A DNA stretch of 64,000 nucleotides from Nevskia sp964451925 (GTDB lineage: Bacteria > Pseudomonadota > Gammaproteobacteria > Nevskiales > Nevskiaceae). The position numbers and the translations under genes are program-made. Position 1 is the first letter of the stretch. Every line of letters starts with the position of its first letter. The notes beneath the pieces are model-generated. The model made no database searches, was not told the DNA's origin, and saw nothing but the letters and a program-made list of their open reading frames with translations. Where the stretch lies: positions 10,087-74,086 of the forward strand of contig CAYVKA010000018.1 of assembly GCA_964451925.1 (NCBI GenBank), written 5' to 3'. This document shows, piece after piece, positions 8,914-17,397 of the stretch.

Positions 8914-8941
8914 TTGACTTCCGACGGCATCTGATTCTAAT
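8914..8941 (+). promoter_or_regulatory. Candidate promoter of the three-paralogue operon
   Basis: TTGACT at 8914-8919 and TCTAAT at 8936-8941 are separated by 16 bases. The -10 runs into the palindrome at 8940-8959, so a bound repressor would block it. An alternative -10 is TATACT at 8967-8972. GGGAGG precedes the first ATG (8992). Confidence 0.4.
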
Positions 8942-8959
8942 CTAGATCATGATCTAGAT
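8940..8959. promoter_or_regulatory. 20-bp perfect palindrome, probable TetR operator
   Basis: ATCTAGATCATGATCTAGAT reads the same on both strands. It lies in the AT-rich gap between the divergent TetR gene (8893) and the operon start (8992), where a TetR dimer would bind. Family knowledge and position support the assignment; binding is inferred. Confidence 0.72.
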
Positions 8960-8991
8960 ACAGATCTATACTATTTCCGGGAGGCAGCGCC

Positions 8992-9906
8992 ATGATCATG
9001 CTGAGCCGCAGGTCCCTTCTCACTCAATCGCTGCTGGTCGGAGCTGGCGCCCTTGTGCCGCTGAGCCGGGGTAACGCAAGCGGCAGCGGCGCCGTTTCTG
9101 GCGCGGTTTCTGGCGCAGTCTCCCAAAGCGGCCCGGTGCTGACCGCGACGATCCAAGGACAGTCGGTCAGCCGAAACCAGGTGCTGGAATATGAAGCGGG
9201 CCGATTGAAAGTCGTTGCCCAGCGCATGCTGAACAACCTGCCATTGGCGCTGGTTGAGGAACTGGTGATTTTGACGCTGCGCCCCGATTTCTCCATCGAG
9301 AATGTGGCCGCGGATCGCGAGCGTCTGGCCGACGCCAAGATCCGCGCGGGGGACGAGGCGATGCGCAAATTGTTCGCCAACGATGTGCTGCTGACGACGG
9401 CCATAACGGAAGTTGCCGTTGCCGCGCCCCTCGGCTGGGTCGTCAGTGAACTCGAACTGACGAGCAGCCGCGGCACCGCGGAGGGTTTCATGGATTGGTT
9501 CATCGACATGATCAATCGCGACGATGAACGCGCCCTGCTGGTGACGTGCCCGGATCACATGGTCATGCACCGGGCCCCCAATAACGGCATGGACATCCTC
9601 GATATCACCGGCGGCTCGCCGCTCGCGAGCCATTTCATCTTCGATCCAGCCGATGTGGGCAAATTGCCCTTGGTCACCGATCCAGACTTTCCCGTTCGGT
9701 ATTCCGGCGGCGTCTTCGACGAACGAGGGATCCTGGTTGGCGGCGCGAACCACCGGTTCCGCACACTGGCCACGGGCTTTCAGGGCCACCTTGCGCTCCT
9801 TTTCCCGGCCGCATTGCCGCCGTGGATGATCTCGCAGCAGCGCTGGCAACTCGCCTGCGAGTTTTCCAACTGGATCATCAATTACATCGAGGAAACGGGC
9901 GACTAG
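8992..9906 (+). CDS. Unknown Tat-exported protein, paralogue 1 of 3
   Basis: 304 residues, not recognised. The N-terminus has a twin-arginine-type signal (LSRRSLLTQSLL, then a hydrophobic stretch and a Ser/Gly/Ala linker with GAVSGAVSGAVS). The mature domain is homologous to the proteins at 10946 and 11749. Shared blocks are VSRNQVLEYEAGRL, LADAKIRAGDEAMRKL near residue 112, GTAEGFMDWF, CPDH at 186-189, an H-R-F after Gly-Gly, and the C-terminal LACEFSNWI. Export across the inner membrane in folded form is inferred from the signal. GGGAGG seven bases before the ATG supports the start. First gene of the operon. Confidence 0.75.
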   Translation: MIMLSRRSLLTQSLLVGAGALVPLSRGNASGSGAVSGAVSGAVSQSGPVLTATIQGQSVSRNQVLEYEAGRLKVVAQRMLNNLPLALVEELVILTLRPDFSIENVAADRERLADAKIRAGDEAMRKLFANDVLLTTAITEVAVAAPLGWVVSELELTSSRGTAEGFMDWFIDMINRDDERALLVTCPDHMVMHRAPNNGMDILDITGGSPLASHFIFDPADVGKLPLVTDPDFPVRYSGGVFDERGILVGGANHRFRTLATGFQGHLALLFPAALPPWMISQQRWQLACEFSNWIINYIEETGD

Positions 9907-9962
9907 CATGTCAAGCTTTCTCTTAACCGCTTCCGCAAGTCCAGCGCCGGGGTTCCAACGCC

Positions 9963-10946
9963 ATGTCGGCGCATAACATACTGATCACCGGCGCCAGCTC
10001 CGGTCTCGGCTACGCAACGGTCCAGGCTTTGTGCGCGCGGCTCAGAAGCCAGCCGACGCAGGATTCCCCGAGGATATTCATCACCGCCACCTTGGCGACC
10101 ACGGCCGCCGCGGCGGCGGCGCAACTGAGCCGTGAAACCGGATGTCCGGTCTGCGGACTGGCGCTGGATCTGGGCTCCGAAGGGTCCATGGAATCGTTCC
10201 TCGCCGAACTCGACAAGCGGACGGGCGACGCGCAGTTCAGCGCGATATTCCTCAATGCGGGAATCCAGCTCGTCAATGGGCTGAAGCGGAACGATGCAGG
10301 CTACGAGTTGACCATGGCGGTCAATCAGATCGGCCACCTGCGACTGCTGTTCCGTTTGTGGAACAGGATCAAACCGCAAGGTCGCGTGGTCTTTGTCGGC
10401 AGCAGCACGCACAACCCCGACAACAAATTGGCTCGACGGTCCGGCTTCCGTGGAGCGTCTTTCACGTCGGTGGCGCAGTGGCTCGATGGTCAAGGCGACC
10501 CGCAGCGGACTCTGGCCCAGCAGGGTCTTGACCGCTATGCCAACTCCAAGCTGGCCAACATCGTGACGGCGCTGGAGCTGACCCGCCGCGTGGCCCCTGA
10601 ACGCATGGAATTCTACGCGGTGGATCCCGGGCTGATGCCGGGTACCGGCCTGGCGCGCGACCACAGCTGGCTCAACCGCCTGCGCTGGAGCGTGTTGCGG
10701 GCGCTCACCCCCTTGATTCCCGGCGCCAGTACTCCGAAGGACTCCGCGGCGGTCGTCGCCAAAGTCCTGCTGGGCGAGTTGTCCGCCGAAACCGTCGGAG
10801 GTCATTACCTGGATTTCAGTGGGCGCCCCGCTCCCCGGTCAGCGTTGGTTGACGATGCCCAGGCGGGGATGGCCATGCTCGACCAGATGCTGAGCCTGCC
10901 GGGCATCGGCCCACGAGTTCCGCAATTCAAGGCAGTGGAGTTCTGA
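9963..10946 (+). CDS. Short-chain dehydrogenase/reductase
   Basis: 327 residues. The cofactor motif TGASSGLG is at about residues 9-16, NAG near 98, and the catalytic Tyr/Lys in RYANSKLANI near 190. The segment VDPGLMPGTGLARD is like that of retinol dehydrogenase / protochlorophyllide-reductase-like SDRs. A cytosolic NAD(P)-dependent carbonyl or alcohol oxidoreductase is expected. Its stop overlaps the next ATG by one base (TGATG), so translation is probably coupled to paralogue 2. Its position between two unknown paralogues suggests they act on related substrates. Confidence 0.88.
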   Translation: MSAHNILITGASSGLGYATVQALCARLRSQPTQDSPRIFITATLATTAAAAAAQLSRETGCPVCGLALDLGSEGSMESFLAELDKRTGDAQFSAIFLNAGIQLVNGLKRNDAGYELTMAVNQIGHLRLLFRLWNRIKPQGRVVFVGSSTHNPDNKLARRSGFRGASFTSVAQWLDGQGDPQRTLAQQGLDRYANSKLANIVTALELTRRVAPERMEFYAVDPGLMPGTGLARDHSWLNRLRWSVLRALTPLIPGASTPKDSAAVVAKVLLGELSAETVGGHYLDFSGRPAPRSALVDDAQAGMAMLDQMLSLPGIGPRVPQFKAVEF

Positions 10947-11686
10947 TGAAGGTGCCGACCGTTCGAGCGGTGATTGAGGGCAGGGATTTCCCTCGGGACG
11001 AGATCCTCGCCTGGGAAGCCAGCCGGATTCCAAAGGCGGCCATGCGGATCGGCTTGCCGGCGCCATCTGGCGACCTTGCCACGCAACGGCTGGCGTTTGC
11101 CGACGCCAAGATCGCCCTCGGGCCGGAGGAGATCCGCCGGCGGCTCGCAAGCCAGTTGCGGACATCCAAACTGATCAGCCTGACGGCAACCCGACTGTCC
11201 TTTGGACGGCGCGCATTGTGTATCTGCGACCTGTACTCCAGCGGAGGCGATGCGGCCTCCTTTGTCGCCTGGTGGAAGGCGCATAACCGGCCGGACTACA
11301 CGCGCAGCATGATCGCCGCCCATCCCGACCATTTTTTCCTCGGGGTGGACGCCGACGGACGCCACGAAATCGTCGAGACGACTGGCGGCAGTCCGCTGAC
11401 GGCGAGGTTCTTCGTCGACCTGCGGGATACGTCCACGGTGCTCACGCCGCCGGACCCGACATGCTCCGCGAACATCTCCGGCATTGCGCAAACCGATGGC
11501 GGAACGATCATTGGAGGAGTACGGCATGAGTTCCACGACATTACAGGCGGCTTCCGCGCCCGCCTGCTCGTCGAGTTTCCCGCCACATTTCCGGCGCACA
11601 TGCGCGCCCAGCACCGTCTGCACCTCGCCGCCGAATTCGCCAACTGGATCGAATTCGCCTTCTCGGGCGCCCCGCTCACGCGCTGA
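10946..11686 (+). CDS. Unknown cytoplasmic protein, paralogue 2 of 3
   Basis: 246 residues, not recognised. It aligns with the proteins at 8992 and 11749 but has no signal peptide and begins directly at the shared domain (FPRDEILAWEASR). Conserved blocks are FADAKIALGPEEIRRRL, HPDH at 126-129 (the exported copies have CPDH), TGGSPLTARFFVDL, GGVRHEF and LAAEFANWI. It is the most divergent of the three. GGAG lies five bases before the ATG. Losing export while keeping the PDH core suggests a cytosolic version of the same activity. Confidence 0.72.
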   Translation: MKVPTVRAVIEGRDFPRDEILAWEASRIPKAAMRIGLPAPSGDLATQRLAFADAKIALGPEEIRRRLASQLRTSKLISLTATRLSFGRRALCICDLYSSGGDAASFVAWWKAHNRPDYTRSMIAAHPDHFFLGVDADGRHEIVETTGGSPLTARFFVDLRDTSTVLTPPDPTCSANISGIAQTDGGTIIGGVRHEFHDITGGFRARLLVEFPATFPAHMRAQHRLHLAAEFANWIEFAFSGAPLTR

Positions 11687-11748
11687 GGCTTTCAGTCAAC
11701 GCGGAGCGGGGCTCCGCCACCAAACAATTTTTCGAAGGAACAGAATCG

Positions 11749-12687
11749 ATGTCATCGATGACTCGCAGGACTTTTTTGCGCCGCTCGGCCCTCGCTGGCG
11801 CGGTGTCATTGAGCCCGGTTGTACTCACCGGATGCAGCAACTCCTCCAGCCCCGCATCGACCGGCGGCTCCGGTGGCAACTCCTCGGCTGCTGGCTCGGG
11901 AAGCTCCAACCTGGACCTCACGGCAAACATCGGCGGAAACTACGTCAGCCGGCAGCAGGTCCTGGTGTGGGAGGCGCGGCGCCTGCAAGTGGTGGCCTCC
12001 CGCATGAGCGGTAACATGGCGGCATCGTTGATTGAAGACCTGTCGGCCCTGATCGTGCGGCAGCCGGAGGACACTTCGGACATCGTTCAGGAGCGCAACC
12101 TTCTCGCCGACGCCAAGATAAAGGCTGGTGACGCCGCGATGAGGCAGCTGATCGCGAACGACTTGCTGATCAGTGGCCCGCTGATGAGCGCGTCCGCCGC
12201 CCTTCCGGGTTATTCGACCAGCCAGATCGACATCATCAGCAATCAGGGAACTGCGGAAGGCTTCGCGAGCTGGTTCGCGGATAACTTCTTCAACCCGGGC
12301 AATGAGCGCTCGATTCTGGTCGCCTGCCCGGACCACTATGTATTCAATACGGTCACACCGAACGTGGTGAACGCGTCAGAGGAGATGGGCGGGGCCCTGT
12401 TGGTCGCCAGCTTTGTCCTCGAGTTAGGCAGCGATACCGCCCGGCTGCCGATCGTCACCGAACCGGATTTCCCGATCCGCTTTACGGGCGCCGGGCTTGA
12501 CTCCGCCCACGACGTCGCCGGCGGATTCAATCATCGCTTCAAGAATCTCGATCAGGGCTTCCAGTCCCGCCTGGGCGTGTTCTTTCCCTCGACGTTGCCG
12601 TTCTGGATCCCGGCGGAGCATCAATGGCACCTGGCCTGCGAGTTCTCCAACTGGATCACCGCCTACATCGAGGAAACCGGTGGCTAG
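11749..12687 (+). CDS. Unknown Tat lipoprotein, paralogue 3 of 3
   Basis: 312 residues, not recognised. It starts with MTRRTFLRRSALAG, a textbook twin-arginine motif, and has a lipobox LTGC with Cys at residue 29, so a folded, membrane-anchored periplasmic lipoprotein is predicted. A Ser/Gly-rich linker (about 30-55) precedes the domain shared with paralogue 1: VSRQQVLVWEARRL, LADAKIKAGDAAMRQL, GTAEGFASWF, CPDH at 193-196, GGFNHRF and LACEFSNWITAYIEETGG. AAGGA precedes the ATG. An internal ATG three codons later is also possible. Confidence 0.75.
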   Translation: MSSMTRRTFLRRSALAGAVSLSPVVLTGCSNSSSPASTGGSGGNSSAAGSGSSNLDLTANIGGNYVSRQQVLVWEARRLQVVASRMSGNMAASLIEDLSALIVRQPEDTSDIVQERNLLADAKIKAGDAAMRQLIANDLLISGPLMSASAALPGYSTSQIDIISNQGTAEGFASWFADNFFNPGNERSILVACPDHYVFNTVTPNVVNASEEMGGALLVASFVLELGSDTARLPIVTEPDFPIRFTGAGLDSAHDVAGGFNHRFKNLDQGFQSRLGVFFPSTLPFWIPAEHQWHLACEFSNWITAYIEETGG

Positions 12688-13189
12688 GGAGAACGTGGGG
12701 ATCGCCGTGAGACGCATCGGTGCGCTTTTCGTTGGCCTGACGATGGTCGCGGCCACGGTGTCAGCTTTCGCGCAAACGGCGACGGAGGCGCGACCGAGCC
12801 TATCTCCCTTGGGGCGCTGGCGGACCTTTGACCCGGACGGTCATGAGCTGCGAAGCATTGTCGTCATCGCCGCTGTCGGAGACGAGCTTCAGGGCAAGGT
12901 TGTTGAACGCTTTCCACCTCCGGGCGACCCGACTCATGGAATCTGCGGCGCTTGCTCAGGCGAACTCAAAGATCAGCCGATCCTGGGTATGACCCTACTC
13001 CGTCATCTCCGAAAGCACGGTGACGGCTGGGATGGCGGCTCGATTGTCGACCCTACAACCGGTAAGACCTACAGCGTGGAAGCTGAATTGGCGAACGGCG
13101 GTCAGGAACTTCATTTGCGCGGATACGTGGGCATCAGCTTGTTTGGGCAGACCCGGACGTGGGTGCGCGACACATCGGGTTCTCACTGA
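12680..13189 (+). CDS. DUF2147 exported protein
   Basis: About 169 residues. The family core is clear: GRWRTFDPDGHELRSIVVIA near the N-terminus, then CGACSGELKDQPILGMTLLR, WDGGSIVDPTTGKTY and HLRGYVGISLFGQTRTWVR. The two Cys in CGAC match the family. A signal peptide (VRRIGALFVGLTMVAATVSA) precedes it. DUF2147 proteins are small periplasmic beta-barrel-like proteins of unknown role. Three GTG starts are possible: 12680 (after GAGGA, overlapping the previous stop), 12695 and 12707; the last gives the neatest signal peptide. Confidence 0.82.
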   Translation: MARENVGIAVRRIGALFVGLTMVAATVSAFAQTATEARPSLSPLGRWRTFDPDGHELRSIVVIAAVGDELQGKVVERFPPPGDPTHGICGACSGELKDQPILGMTLLRHLRKHGDGWDGGSIVDPTTGKTYSVEAELANGGQELHLRGYVGISLFGQTRTWVRDTSGSH

Positions 13190-13210
13190 CGCGCGGGGAC
13201 AGCGGGTTGC

Positions 13211-14920
13211 ATGAATGCGATGACGCGACAAGAGACCGCAGCGAGGAGAGCCGTGTCCAACCAACCGAATGGCGCTCAGGCGCTGATCCGCACCCTGGCT
13301 GACGCCGGGGTGAATGTTTGCTTCTCCAATCCGGGCACGTCCGAGATGCACTTCGTGGCTGCACTCGACCGCGAGCCACGCATGCGGGTGGTTCTGGCCC
13401 TGTTCGAAGGCGTGGCTACCGGCGCGGCCGATGGTTACGCGCGCATGGCTGACCGGCCGGCCGCCACGCTGCTGCACCTGGGCTGCGGATTGGGCAATGG
13501 CTTGGCCAATCTGCACAACGCCCGCAAAGGCAAGGTTCCGGTCCTCAACATCGTCGGCGACCACGCGACACACCACGTCAAGTTCGACGCGCAGCTCCAG
13601 TCCGACATCGAAACCGTGGCGCGTAACGTCTCGCAGTGGGTCCGTACGTCGGCGACTACAGGGGAGCTGTGTCGCGACGCAGTTGAAGCTCTTGCCGCCT
13701 CGATGGGGCCACCGGGCCAGGTTGCGACGCTGATCCTGCCGGCTGACGTGTCCTGGGGTGAAGGCGGCATTCCAATGGCGCCACCGGCCATCCGGACCCC
13801 ACCTGGTGCCGACGAGAAAGTCATCTCGACCATTGCCAGCGTGTTGCGGGGCGGCGGCGGCAGAACCGCGTTACTGCTCGGCAACCGGGCGCTGCGCGAG
13901 CCAGGCTTGCTGGCGGCGGCCCGGATCGCCGGAAAGACTGGCGCCAAATTGTTCGCCGAGGTATTTCCCACACGCATCGAACGCGGAGCGGGGTTGCCGG
14001 CAGTTGAACGAATCGCCTACCTGGCCGAATTTGCATCGGTACAGCTGGCCACATTCGATCACCTGATCCTCGTCGACGCCAAGGCGCCGGTGTCGTTTTT
14101 CGCCTATCCCGGCAAGAAAAGCTACCTGGTTCCCGAAGGGTGTCAGCTGCACGAGCTGGCGTGCTCCAGTCAGGACGCCGTCGGCAGCCTGGAGCGCCTA
14201 TGCACTGAGCTTGGTGCGCAGCCCATGAAGCCGCACCTGCAGACGGCAGTGCGCCCCCCACGTCCGCGCGGCAGGCTGACCGCCGAAAAAGTGTGCAAGG
14301 CCATCGGTCATTTGCTCCCCGACCGCGCCATCATCGTGGATGAATCGCAGACCTGCGGCGTCATGCTACCGCTATATACCGCGGGCGCTCCTCGCCACGA
14401 CGTTTTGACACTCACCGGCGGCGCGATCGGCCAGGGCCTGACCAATGCCGTGGGCGCCGCCATCGCCTGTCCCGACCGTCCGGTGCTGGCTCTGGTGGGT
14501 GACGGCTCGGCCATGTACACGATCCAGTCCTTGTGGACCATGGCGCGCGAGAAGCTCAACGTCACCACCATCGTGTTCAGCAACAGGTCGTACGCAATCC
14601 TGAACGTCGAGCTGCAGCGTGTGGGCGCCACGGGCAAGGGCGACAAGGCTCAATCACAGCTCAATCTCAGCCGTCCGCACCTGGATTTCGTCGCGCTGAG
14701 CAAGGGTATGGGTGTTCACGCTGTCCGAGCTGCGACGACGAAGGAGCTGCTGTCGGCGCTGGAGCATGCACTGCGCACACCGGGGCCGCATCTGATCGAG
14801 GCGGTGGTGCCTAATTCGCTATCCGGTCTGAGGCTCAAGCTGTTGCCATACGTGCTCAGCTCCCTGGACGACCTGCCGCGGCCCGTCGCCCGGACGATCA
14901 AGCGCAGGATCGCGCCGTGA
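13211..14920 (+). CDS. Acetolactate-synthase-like thiamine diphosphate enzyme
   Basis: 569 residues with the three-domain layout of ThDP decarboxylases and synthases. N-terminal PYR domain: FSNPGTSEMHFVAALD and the catalytic Glu in ALFEGVATGAADGYARM. Central domain about 195-330. C-terminal PP domain with the ThDP/Mg motif LVGDGSAMYTIQSLW ending in FSN near residue 455. It resembles the IlvB-like / benzoylformate-decarboxylase group and stands alone with no regulatory subunit or ilv neighbours, so branched-chain synthesis is unlikely. Carboligation or decarboxylation of a 2-oxo acid, with the SDR acting on the product, is an inference. It is last in the operon, 21 bases after DUF2147. Confidence 0.86.
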   Translation: MNAMTRQETAARRAVSNQPNGAQALIRTLADAGVNVCFSNPGTSEMHFVAALDREPRMRVVLALFEGVATGAADGYARMADRPAATLLHLGCGLGNGLANLHNARKGKVPVLNIVGDHATHHVKFDAQLQSDIETVARNVSQWVRTSATTGELCRDAVEALAASMGPPGQVATLILPADVSWGEGGIPMAPPAIRTPPGADEKVISTIASVLRGGGGRTALLLGNRALREPGLLAAARIAGKTGAKLFAEVFPTRIERGAGLPAVERIAYLAEFASVQLATFDHLILVDAKAPVSFFAYPGKKSYLVPEGCQLHELACSSQDAVGSLERLCTELGAQPMKPHLQTAVRPPRPRGRLTAEKVCKAIGHLLPDRAIIVDESQTCGVMLPLYTAGAPRHDVLTLTGGAIGQGLTNAVGAAIACPDRPVLALVGDGSAMYTIQSLWTMAREKLNVTTIVFSNRSYAILNVELQRVGATGKGDKAQSQLNLSRPHLDFVALSKGMGVHAVRAATTKELLSALEHALRTPGPHLIEAVVPNSLSGLRLKLLPYVLSSLDDLPRPVARTIKRRIAP

Positions 14921-14946
14921 CGCAATGAAGGGGTGAGCCAAGCGGA

Positions 14947-15591
14947 TCAGGCCGGCGGCGCCTCCAGCAGGGCCAGTACGACCGCGGCGAGTTCCGCTTG
15001 CAGCGTGGGAAGTGCGTCGATTCCGGAGGTGTAGAAGGTGTGCCGGAGCACTTCCGTGATGGCACCGACCACGGCGAGCGCACGGATGTGGCTGATCGGC
15101 GCGAATTTCGGCTCGTCGCGGCGCAGGAATTCACGCAGCTTGACCAGCCCGTCCGCGATCCGGTCACGGACAGCGCGCTGGCGCTCGGCGGCCGCGGGGC
15201 CGAGTGCCTCTGCGTCGGCGGCGACCAGCCGCACCAAGCCCGGCTCCTGCACGCAGAGTTGCAGCAGTTTGGCGATGTAGGCATGGACCGGGGAGGCGGC
15301 GTCGACGGGGGGCGGTTCGAGCGCGAGCACGCGTTCGAGCACCCGTCCGGCGGCGTAGTCGAACGCTTCCATGAAGCATTCTTCCTTGTCCGCGAAATAC
15401 TCATAGAAGGTGGAGCGCGCGACGCCGGCGCGCCGGACGATGTCGGTCAGGATCAGCGGCGCGAAGCCGCGCTCGGTCCCCAGTTCGACCGCCGCTTTCA
15501 GCAAGCGGGTGCGTTGCGAGGCCTCAACCTGCTCGCGACTGAGGTGGTGGCGCCCCTTCGGCAGTGATTTCAAGTTCTGCATCAACCCCAC
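14947..15591 (-). CDS. TetR-family transcriptional repressor
   Basis: 214 residues. HTH: RGFAPLILTDIVRRAGVARS followed by TFYEYFADKEECFMEAFDYA. The C-terminal domain is of the AcrR/TetR-like kind. It converges on the ThDP enzyme gene (27-base gap) and is divergent from the beta-helix gene at 15721. Two copies of one inverted repeat lie just upstream at 15601-15651, so it probably represses itself and the beta-helix gene. Confidence 0.9.
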   Translation of the reverse strand: MGLMQNLKSLPKGRHHLSREQVEASQRTRLLKAAVELGTERGFAPLILTDIVRRAGVARSTFYEYFADKEECFMEAFDYAAGRVLERVLALEPPPVDAASPVHAYIAKLLQLCVQEPGLVRLVAADAEALGPAAAERQRAVRDRIADGLVKLREFLRRDEPKFAPISHIRALAVVGAITEVLRHTFYTSGIDALPTLQAELAAVVLALLEAPPA

Positions 15592-15600
15592 TATACCTTA

Positions 15601-15651
15601 ATGGACTTGACAGTTCATGAATCGGATGTTTTCATGGACTGCCGAGTTCAT
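15601..15651. promoter_or_regulatory. Tandem inverted repeats ATGGACT-N4-AGTTCAT, probable TetR operators
   Basis: Two copies with identical arms lie at 15601-15618 (spacer TGAC) and 15634-15651 (spacer GCCG), 33 bases apart start to start, about three helical turns. They sit between the divergent TetR gene (15591) and the beta-helix gene (15721). Identical arms with different spacers are strong evidence of a selected protein-binding site. The ATG at 15601 is therefore an operator base, not a start codon. Confidence 0.78.
15607..15635 (+). promoter_or_regulatory. Promoter embedded in the double operator
   Basis: A consensus -35 TTGACA (15607-15612) lies inside the first inverted repeat. With a 17-base spacer the -10 is TTTCAT (15630-15635), which overlaps the second repeat. 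Repressor binding would cover both elements. It would drive the beta-helix gene at 15721 with a leader of about 80 bases, which contains the dyad TCCGAA-GGA-TTCGGA (15671-15685). Confidence 0.5.
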
Positions 15652-15720
15652 TATTGGGCTGCCACGCAAGTCCGAAGGATTCGGAGCCTGCCGCAACACA
15701 ACGACATCAGGAGGAAAGCC

Positions 15721-17397
15721 ATGCTTGGGAAATCGGACAACACGTATGTGCCGGATCGGCGCTCACACAGGCCGGCGCTGTGGCGCAGTGCAGCGGCGAT
15801 CATGGCCGCGGTGTTCGCGGGAGCGCCGGGCCTTGCCCTGGCCGCGACGTATTACGTCGATGCGGCCGCGGGTTCCGACAGCGCAGCGGGAACCAGCGCC
15901 ACCACAGCCTGGCAGACGCTGGCGAAGGTGAATTCGACAACGTTCAGTGCCGGTGATTCGATCCTGTTCCAGACCGGGCAGCACTGGGCCGGCCAGCTGC
16001 ATCCGCTGGGATCGGGCACATCCGCGTCGCCCATCGTGATTTCGAGCTACGGCGGCGGTGCAAAGCCGATCATCGACGGCAGTTCGCTCAGCAGCGGAGC
16101 CGCGGTTTATCTGATCAACCAGGGCGGCTGGACCATCGATGGCCTCGAGGTCATCAACGACTCCGGCACCGACAACGTCGGCGCCACAAGCGCCGGCGTC
16201 AACCGCAGCGGCATCCTGGTCGACAACGAAAACGCCGGGGTGCTGTCTGGCATCACCATCCAGAACAACTACGTACACGACGTCAACGGCTGCTTCGCCT
16301 GCAACACTTCGAGTGACGATGGACACGTCAACGGCGGCATTGTGGTTGCGGCCGATGTATCGAACGTGCCCTGGGCCAGCGCGGTGGCTGCAGGCTACGA
16401 AAGCTACAACAACGTGCAGATCCTCAACAACACGGTGAGCGGCGCCGGGCGCGAAGGCATCGTCTTCTGGGACAACTCCGTCGGACTGAGCTACTTCATC
16501 ATCGACCCCGCCGCGATGAGCAACAACGTCACCATCCAGGGCAATGGGGTGTACAGCGTCGACGGCGATGGCATCACCCTGTCGGGGGTGCAGAACGGCT
16601 TGATCGACCACAATATCGTGGGCAAGGCCGGCTTGAAGACCGTGGCCGGGGGCGAAGCCACCTCTGGCGGCATCTGGGCCGAGAAAACGAGCGGCGTCAC
16701 CATGCAGTACAACGAGGTTTATGGTGTCCTGAGTGCGGGCGGAGTCGATGGACAGGCCTTTGACAACGACCTTTTCGCCTCCAACACCATCATCCAGTAC
16801 AACTACAGCCACGACAATCAGGGCGGCTTTCTGCTGATGGAGGGCCAGATGTTCCTGAGCGGAACCAACCTCACGGTGCGCTATAACCTCAGCGTCAACG
16901 ACAGCTATGGCGGCGTTAAAGGTGTCATCACCTCGGAATACGGGCCCCTTGGCACCGTCAACATCTACAACAACACCATCTACATTGCCGCGGGATTGCC
17001 CTCCAACCCGATTCTTTGCAACAGCTGCAACGCGCCCTTTGTGAATTTCAATATCTGGAATTTCAACAACAACGTCATCGCCAACTTCGGCAGCGGCAAT
17101 TACGCCAATCCGGCGGGATGGAACGTCGCCTTCTCCAGCAACCTGTTCTTCGGCAACCACCCGTCCGGCGAGCCCGGCGATGCACGCAAGCTGGTCAGCG
17201 ACCCGCAGTTCATCGCGGCGTCTGCGACTGCGCCCTACGGCATTGCATCGGTATCGGGCTACCAGGTGTCGAATGGGTCGCCGGCGGCCGCGAGCGGAGC
17301 GGTGATTTCCGGCAATGGCGGCCGCGACTATTTCGGCCGCGCCGTGTCACCAACGGCATCACCGACGCGCGGATTCTACGAAGCCGTGAACTACTGA
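15721..17397 (+). CDS. Secreted right-handed beta-helix protein A
   Basis: 558 residues. The start is set by AGGAGGAAAGCC just before the ATG. A long n-region and hydrophobic core (AAAIMAAVFAGAPGLALA) form a signal peptide. The mature start, ATYYVDAAAGSDSAAGTSAT followed by AWQTLAKVNSTTF, is the common leader of DUF1565/pectate-lyase-like beta-helix proteins. About 15 N-rich coils follow (NNYVHDVNG, NNTVSGAGREGIVFWDNS, YNYSHDNQGGFLLMEG). A polysaccharide lyase or surface-binding role is possible, but no catalytic set is certain. It is paralogous to the protein at 21419-23032 throughout its length. Confidence 0.82.
   Translation: MLGKSDNTYVPDRRSHRPALWRSAAAIMAAVFAGAPGLALAATYYVDAAAGSDSAAGTSATTAWQTLAKVNSTTFSAGDSILFQTGQHWAGQLHPLGSGTSASPIVISSYGGGAKPIIDGSSLSSGAAVYLINQGGWTIDGLEVINDSGTDNVGATSAGVNRSGILVDNENAGVLSGITIQNNYVHDVNGCFACNTSSDDGHVNGGIVVAADVSNVPWASAVAAGYESYNNVQILNNTVSGAGREGIVFWDNSVGLSYFIIDPAAMSNNVTIQGNGVYSVDGDGITLSGVQNGLIDHNIVGKAGLKTVAGGEATSGGIWAEKTSGVTMQYNEVYGVLSAGGVDGQAFDNDLFASNTIIQYNYSHDNQGGFLLMEGQMFLSGTNLTVRYNLSVNDSYGGVKGVITSEYGPLGTVNIYNNTIYIAAGLPSNPILCNSCNAPFVNFNIWNFNNNVIANFGSGNYANPAGWNVAFSSNLFFGNHPSGEPGDARKLVSDPQFIAASATAPYGIASVSGYQVSNGSPAAASGAVISGNGGRDYFGRAVSPTASPTRGFYEAVNY

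Noticed and set aside
15601..15720. ATG at 15601 as an upstream start for beta-helix A
   Set aside because: It lies inside an operator and has no ribosome site; the ATG at 15721 has AGGAGGAAAGCC and a signal peptide.
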